NCBI GenBank assembly: GCA_020722625.1
Contig: DYKK01000098.1
Coordinates: forward strand, 1-10,167
Direction of reading: 5' to 3'
DNA: 10,167 nucleotides
From: Anaeromyxobacter dehalogenans
GTDB lineage: Bacteria; Myxococcota_A; UBA9042; DTJE01
Position numbers and translations under genes: made by a program. Shown in pieces: positions 7,001 to 10,167 of this stretch (position 1 is its first letter; the number at the start of each line of letters is the position of its first letter). The notes beneath the pieces were generated by a model. That model ran no database searches, was not told the origin of the DNA, and saw only the letters and a program-made list of their open reading frames with translations.

Positions 7001-8852
7001 GGTCGCGGTGTACAACTACCTGGACCAGCCCCAGGTCGTGGACCTCGAGGTCTCGGCCGGGGACTGGGCCGAGGTCCTGGACGGCGCGAAGACCACCGTG
7101 GCCCTCGGCCCCTCCGAGGTCCAGGGGGTCAGCATCGGGCTGCGCGCGGATCAGGTCGGCTGGCACGGCGTGACCGTGACGGCGAAGGGTAGCGGCGGCG
7201 TGTCCGACGCGGTCATGCGCCTGATCGAGGTCACGCCGGACGGGGTCGAGGTGCGCGGGAGCGACTCGGGCAAGTTGTCCGGCGAGGTCTCGCGGACCGT
7301 GGCGTTCCCGATGTCCGCCATCCCGGGCACGGAGGCGATCACGGTGAAGGTGTATCCCGGGGTCATGGCCCAGGCGGTGGAGGGGCTGGACTCGCTGCTC
7401 CAGATGCCGAGCGGCTGCTTCGAGCAGACCACCGCGACCCTGTGGCCGAACGCCCTGGTCCTGGACTACATCACGAAGCAGGGGACGATCACGCCCGAGA
7501 TCGAACTGAAGGCGCGCGAGTATGTCAACGCGGGCTACCAGCGCCTGCTGACGTTCGAGTGCACGGGCGGCGGGTTCACGTGGTTCGGCGACCCCGAGCC
7601 CGCGAACCTCATCCTGTCCGCGATGGGCGTGATGGAGTTCACGGACATCGGCAAGGTCCACGAGATTGACGAGACGGTGGTCCCCCGCACCATCGAGTTC
7701 CTGGCCTCGAAGCAGGCCGCGGACGGGTCCTTCCACGAGGACCAGGGCAGCGAGTTCGCGACCGTGCGCTACGACGACCTGATGACCACGTGCTTTGCGC
7801 TGTGGGCGTTTGGCGAGGCGGGGTACCAGGGCGCGGCGGCGGACAAGGCCTTCGGGTACGTCCAGGCCCACGCGGGCGACCTGGACACGACCTACGCCCT
7901 GGCCTTGTGCGCGATCGCGCTCGCGGGGTACGCCCCGTACGACTCGGTGACGCAGGGCGTGCTGCACGACCTCGTGGCGAAGGTGCACGAGGAGGGGGAC
8001 AAGGCGTGGTGGGAGGCCGGGACGTCCCAGGCGGACTGCTACTACGGCGGCGGGGACGGGACCACGATCGAGGCCACGGCGCTCGCGGTCCTGGCGCTGC
8101 TGAAGGCGGCCCAGGCCCCGGACCTCGTCGGCAAGGCGATCACGTTCCTGGCGTCCAAGAAGGACTCGTTCGGCAACTGGGGCACGACCCACGCGACCAT
8201 CCTGGCGCTGAAGGCCTTCGTGGGGTCGCTGGACGCCCTGGTCCAGGAGGCCTCGGGCACGGTGCAGGTCACGATCAACGGGACGGGCCTTCCCCCGCTC
8301 GCGCTCTCCCCGGACAACTCGGACGTGTTCCACCAGTTCGAACTGAAGGATCACGTGAGCCCGGCGGACGTCAACCACGTCGCGGTGTCGTTCGAGGGCG
8401 AGGGGACCCTGATGTACCAGATCGTCTGGTCGCACTTCGAGCCGGGGAGCGCGGGCGGGAACCCGGACAGCCCGCTCCATATCGAGGTCGCCTACGACAA
8501 GACCCACCTGGCGGTGGACGACCTCGTGGGCGTGACCGCGACGGTGCAGAACGTGTCGGGCGTGCCCGCGCCGATGGTCCTCGTGGACCTGGGCCTCCCG
8601 CCGGGTTTCGACCTGTTGACCGGTGACCTCGAGAAGGCGGTGCAGGACCGCGTGATCGAGAAGTTCGAGACCACCGCGAAGCAGATCCTCGTCTATGTGG
8701 CGAACCTCGATCCCGGAGAGGTCCTGACCCTGACGTACCAGCTGAGGGCCAAGTACCCGCTGAAGGTCCAGGCCCCGGACTCGAGCGCCTCGCTCTACTA
8801 CGACCCGGACTCGAAGACCTCCGCGCCGGGCGAGCCGATCGAGGTGCAGTAG
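4038..8852 (+). CDS. Alpha-2-macroglobulin/thioester (TEP-like) lipoprotein
   Basis: Proteins of this family trap proteases: bait cleavage exposes an internal thioester that bonds covalently to the attacker. The 1604-residue product starts with a lipoprotein signal (lipobox LAAC, Cys25, then Gly), so it is probably anchored in the outer membrane. In order: MG domains with TDKPIYQPG (258-266), RYTLPKF (348-354) and ARYFFGKPV (377-385); VVDEAVYAL (692-700); a bait-like segment, about 710-910, ending in a Pro/Gly/Glu-rich stretch (879-907); FFPETLY (911-917) and DSITEW (938-943); thioester GCFEQ with Cys1127 and Gln1130; an alpha-helical thioester domain to about 1400; and a C-terminal receptor-binding-like domain (about 1476-1604). 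The length is close to E. coli YfhM (1653), but the MG2/MG3 junction and C-terminal domain look more like animal TEPs. The usual partner pbpC is absent here. It lies alone between divergent holA and convergent rpsT. The target protease is unknown. Confidence 0.97.
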   Translation: MNGRKGTGSLRVAMGCLAVGALAACGSDKALGPPPPDGPEVKVAGPLSLDEGDINATLHGGDLVVAFVVHHSGTASVKGAVSVVVESLDGKDQHSMIAPFEAGPGANTVTVTLNGAPDQADDAKVQAVHVIRYRLDTALGPIVGRRSLFVAMPRAEVVLLGPKTFYEGEDTRLKVFARDAVTGKPFANQDVTVRATVGETAREVTVRTDEFGAAVADLTLEVSGSVLLQATMTPAGGNPVACTQSAEVVRMLRVLVATDKPIYQPGQDMHIRVLALRKPHLHPEADKDYVIEVSDGKGNKVFKEKGKTNGYGIAFARFRLATEVNMGTYKVKATVGETTTEKAVTVDRYTLPKFKVDVAMERAFYLVGEKVEGTLTARYFFGKPVAGGAVNLTFYTFDVEFTPFAVVSGQTDPEGLFPFEVQLPNYLVGQSLEQGKAIVRVVAEVTDTAGQVVQKEAGLTVAQDAVSVVLIPESGGIVPGVPNRFYVFVEDPSGKPITAHVEVDAAGQAFALDTDEAGIGVFEYAPEAPSVTIQVSVRDAQGHEATSATTFTAGTSGEAVLVRADKALYPVGETAAVTVFAPDAKDRIYLDVIRHGQIAREEAADLVDGRTLIEVDLDQEMAGDVVFSAYYLGRTGQIVRDEKLVFVQGADALTVRVTPDKAPYQPGEEAKVAFQVSGQDGTPAVAALGVQVVDEAVYALSDAKPGLLRTYFELEEAIQQPKFEIHDAGFDLTSIVTATPEDEGQKKELERQAEVAFAALGNPGVVQAGSSWTEALLDANQALEPFYAQEKDRVFEELRARLQAGEMTESDIPGYLEAQPRFWDFFGNPYTFGHTDEWTVTMQGLGMDEVAGTADDFKASFSTWEVWGRMWEDGEFFNGAGPPRPGAAQDAGAAPEEPKSQGGEEPKVRQFFPETLYVNPVLITDESGRAVAQFTMADSITEWRVTTLANSADGRLGSAVAGMTVFMDFFVDLDVPRTLTRGDEVHFPVAVYNYLDQPQVVDLEVSAGDWAEVLDGAKTTVALGPSEVQGVSIGLRADQVGWHGVTVTAKGSGGVSDAVMRLIEVTPDGVEVRGSDSGKLSGEVSRTVAFPMSAIPGTEAITVKVYPGVMAQAVEGLDSLLQMPSGCFEQTTATLWPNALVLDYITKQGTITPEIELKAREYVNAGYQRLLTFECTGGGFTWFGDPEPANLILSAMGVMEFTDIGKVHEIDETVVPRTIEFLASKQAADGSFHEDQGSEFATVRYDDLMTTCFALWAFGEAGYQGAAADKAFGYVQAHAGDLDTTYALALCAIALAGYAPYDSVTQGVLHDLVAKVHEEGDKAWWEAGTSQADCYYGGGDGTTIEATALAVLALLKAAQAPDLVGKAITFLASKKDSFGNWGTTHATILALKAFVGSLDALVQEASGTVQVTINGTGLPPLALSPDNSDVFHQFELKDHVSPADVNHVAVSFEGEGTLMYQIVWSHFEPGSAGGNPDSPLHIEVAYDKTHLAVDDLVGVTATVQNVSGVPAPMVLVDLGLPPGFDLLTGDLEKAVQDRVIEKFETTAKQILVYVANLDPGEVLTLTYQLRAKYPLKVQAPDSSASLYYDPDSKTSAPGEPIEVQ

Positions 8853-8952
8853 CCGCTCCTCGCCCCGTCACGCCAGGTGCCTGCTCGAATCCATCCGGAG
8901 AGACGATTGGCGGCCCGCGCCGGCCGGGTCAGGACGGGATGGGCCCGGTGCG

Positions 8953-9213
8953 TCACGCGGACAGGAGGCGCCGGGCGAGGCGCGAGACCTTGCGGCTCGC
9001 GCGCTTCTTCGGGATCACCCCCTTCTGGGCCACGTGGCGGATCTCGGACTCGGCCTCGCGGAAGGCCGCGGCCTTCGCCGATGCGTCCTTGGACTCCGCG
9101 GCGGAGACGGCCTTCTTGACCGTGGTCTTCATGCGCGACTTGAGCGACTGGTTGCGCGCCCGCTTCTGCTCGCTCTGGCGCTGCCTCTTGAGGGCCTGCT
9201 TGTGTTGAGCCAT
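8953..9213 (-). CDS. rpsT: 30S ribosomal protein bS20
   Basis: bS20 is an early-binding protein of the small ribosomal subunit that contacts 16S rRNA. The 86-residue, very basic product matches the family length (87 in E. coli) and pattern: MAQHKQALKRQRQSEQKR at the start, RNQSLKSRMKTTVKKAV around 20-36, and KGVIPKKRASRKVSRLARR near the end. The ATG at 9213 is chosen because the conserved family start falls there; the frame extends 34 codons upstream but that part has no family resemblance, and the probable promoter lies within it. A GGAG is 9 nt upstream of the ATG. The gene stands alone, convergent with the macroglobulin gene (100 bp between stop codons, with no clear terminator seen). Confidence 0.97.
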   Translation of the reverse strand: MAQHKQALKRQRQSEQKRARNQSLKSRMKTTVKKAVSAAESKDASAKAAAFREAESEIRHVAQKGVIPKKRASRKVSRLARRLLSA

Positions 9214-9246
9214 TCGATCGTACTCCGATTCCAACAAGGCGGGCGA

Positions 9247-9275
9247 ACCGTAGTCGATCGCCACCCCGAAGTCAA
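9247..9275 (-). promoter_or_regulatory. Probable sigma-70 promoter of rpsT
   Basis: On the minus strand, TTGACT (9270-9275) and TACGGT (9247-9252) are 17 bp apart. The -35 box matches 5 of 6 consensus bases and the -10 box only 3 of 6. Transcription would start near 9240, about 27 nt before the rpsT ATG. The -35 box and spacing are good; the weak -10 box keeps confidence moderate. Confidence 0.42.
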
Positions 9276-9283
9276 GTCGCGGT

Positions 9284-9427
9284 GGACGGCCCAAATCCGC
9301 CGTCAGTTTCCGCAAGTCTTTGAATATGCATGAAATCTGCCTGGTTTCATTTCACCACCTTGGGGACGCAGATTCTGAAGTAATCTCAATGTGTTGCAAG
9401 GTCTGATGGCGGATTTTGGACCGGCCC
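9284..9427. repeat. Repeat element copy B with inverted ends and near-identical flanking repeats
   Basis: This second copy lies in the 250-bp gap between the lectin gene and rpsT. Its ends CCAAATCCGCCGTCAG (9291-9306) and CTGATGGCGGATTTTGG (9403-9419) are inverted repeats with one base change and one indel. Outside the 125-bp core (9293-9417) are GGACGGCCC (9284-9292) and GGACCGGCCC (9418-9427), direct repeats that differ by one inserted C. The right 44 bases match copy A at 33 positions. TTTGA (9319-9323), 6 nt, then a hairpin (9330-9350) repeats the layout of copy A. It contains no gene and lies just upstream of the rpsT promoter. If it is a mobile element it is non-autonomous and older than copy A, judging by the imperfect direct repeat. 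Nothing else is seen in this gap. Confidence 0.6.
9330..9350. other. 8-bp hairpin inside repeat copy B
   Basis: ATGAAATC (9330-9337) pairs with GGTTTCAT (9343-9350) around a 5-nt loop, with one T-G wobble. It is A+T-rich, unlike the surrounding DNA, and holds the same place as the perfect hairpin in copy A although the two stem sequences differ. There is no T-run to suggest a terminator. Confidence 0.4.
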
Positions 9428-9463
9428 CGGCGTTGACGCCCCGCGTGCGCCGGAAGGCCCTCG

Positions 9464-9949
9464 TCAGGACATCTCGCAGACGCAATAAACCGCGGTGCAG
9501 TCCGAGGTCTTGAGCCAGCACTCGCAGTCGTTCCAGCAGCCGTCCGAGTGCCAGTTCAGTTGGGCGCAGTCCTCGTTCGTCGCGTCGTTGGGCTCGCCGG
9601 AGCACCATTGCGTGATGTACGGACCGGGCGCCTCCCAGACCCACGTCCCCTCCTGGGTCTTGTCCGAGTACCCGATCCAGGTCAGCGCGCCGCCGACCTT
9701 CCCGCGGACATAGGACAGCTCGGACGCGGAGTTGAGGACCACCTGCGTTCCGCCCCAGTTCAGGCAGACGGCGTCGGCCGAGTCCCACGAGATGAGCCCG
9801 GAGCTGCAGAAGGCGTACAGGTGCCCCTCGTGCTGTTCCTGGGTGCAGTAGGACGCGGGCGCCGCGCGACACGCCGCCCGGAAGCACACCTTGCCGGACG
9901 CGCAGGACCCGTTGGACTCGTCGGTCGAGGAGTCGCAGTCGTCGTCCAT
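9464..9949 (-). CDS. C-type lectin domain protein, C-terminal part of a frameshifted gene
   Basis: This part carries a C-type lectin fold, which binds sugars through Ca2+ outside the cell. Counting from the ATG at 9949 (161 residues), 1-11 end a DDDCDSSTDE acidic motif and about 34-161 are the lectin domain. WIG (91-93), GEPN (118-121, the mannose-type EPN), WND (139-141) and the final CVCE (156-159) are all present, so the Ca2+ site looks intact. Fourteen cysteines suggest a disulfide-rich secreted protein. The ATG is probably internal: directly upstream in this frame are codons for EDCDG and then a stop (TGA, 9970-9968), while the neighbouring frame carries the matching N-terminal part. It lies on the same strand as rpsT, with copy B between them. 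The ligand cannot be inferred beyond a possible mannose-type preference. Confidence 0.88.
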   Translation of the reverse strand: MDDDCDSSTDESNGSCASGKVCFRAACRAAPASYCTQEQHEGHLYAFCSSGLISWDSADAVCLNWGGTQVVLNSASELSYVRGKVGGALTWIGYSDKTQEGTWVWEAPGPYITQWCSGEPNDATNEDCAQLNWHSDGCWNDCECWLKTSDCTAVYCVCEMS

Positions 9950-9964
9950 TCCATCGCAGTCCTC

Positions 9965-10167
9965 GCCTCAGCCGGGGCGGCGGAACACGGGCCGATGCCC
10001 TGCTCGGTACAGACGGACTCCCCCGGGCATGCGCCGTACTCGTTGGCCACCAGGCACGCCCCCGCGGCCTGCTGGGCCACCCAGTACGCGGTGCATCCGC
10101 ACGCACCGGACGCGGGCACGCACGCGGGCGACCCGACGCGCTCGTTGCGACCGAGCGACTGGCAGAG
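9965..10167 (-). pseudogene. N-terminal Cys-rich fragment of the same lectin gene, cut by frameshift and window edge
   Basis: Read in frame from the right edge, this stretch encodes a Cys-rich segment, including GACGCTAYW and ANEYGACPGESVCTEQGIGPCSAAPAEA. That is the C-x-G-xx-x-C...CSA pattern that in myxobacterial secreted proteins runs straight into EDCDGxDxDCDxxxDE. Here that motif continues in another frame at 9964. Between GCT-GAG-GC (ending 9965) and GAG-GAC-TGC (from 9964) exactly one base is missing; adding it would give PAEAEDCDGMDDDCD. No slippery heptamer suggests programmed frameshifting. The break is either a real mutation or a sequencing or assembly error. The original start and signal peptide lie outside the window. 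Confidence 0.75.

Noticed and set aside
3912..8507. A 1531-codon open frame on the minus strand opposite the macroglobulin gene.
   Set aside because: It is rich in Arg, Asp, Leu, Val and His with no recognisable domain, as expected for the antisense of a G+C-rich gene. The plus strand has a clear family protein, signal peptide and ribosome site.
8853..8952. Bidirectional terminator between the macroglobulin gene and rpsT.
   Set aside because: The stretch is G+C-rich with several partial stems but no clean stem followed by a T-run on either strand.
9760..10119. A separate 119-residue protein starting at GTG 10119.
   Set aside because: The frame is open to the window edge, and only the part before 9965 has a meaningful Cys-rich pattern. 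The remainder is out-of-frame translation of the lectin gene.

Overview
The window is G+C-rich, by eye about two thirds or more, and gene-dense. It carries housekeeping genes next to large secreted proteins. Three things suggest Myxococcota or another lineage of the former Deltaproteobacteria: a Cys-rich secreted protein with the EDCDGxDDDCD motif common in those secretomes, a near-consensus sigma-54 promoter, and a large lipoprotein of the complement/alpha-2-macroglobulin superfamily. This is inference; there is no rRNA or other marker to settle it.

Layout, left to right. An endonuclease III gene (nth, +) and a CcdA-thioredoxin fusion (+) run toward a convergent pair, a PIN-domain nuclease and holA (both -), which probably share a transcript (43 bp gap). 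The gap between the CcdA and PIN stop codons holds a 156-bp repeat element (copy A). Divergent from holA, after a 234-bp regulatory region, lies a 1604-residue lipoprotein of the alpha-2-macroglobulin/thioester family (+), which fills almost half the window. It has a sigma-54 promoter, a dyad upstream, a 5'-UTR hairpin and a full 12-nt Shine-Dalgarno sequence. Convergent with it is rpsT (bS20, -) with a probable sigma-70 promoter. Next comes a 250-bp gap holding copy B of the repeat. A Cys-rich C-type lectin gene (-) runs off the right edge and is broken by a one-base frameshift.

The genes do not form one pathway. The two secreted proteins fit the surface biology of a predatory or social bacterium: protease trapping or surface defence for the macroglobulin, glycan binding for the lectin. 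The CcdA fusion would deliver reducing equivalents across the inner membrane. nth, holA and rpsT are core DNA repair, replication and translation genes. No stretch above 300 bp lacks a gene. The least explained signals are the two matching inverted-repeat elements in the intergenic gaps at 1984-2157 and 9284-9427, and the sigma-54 control region of the macroglobulin gene.
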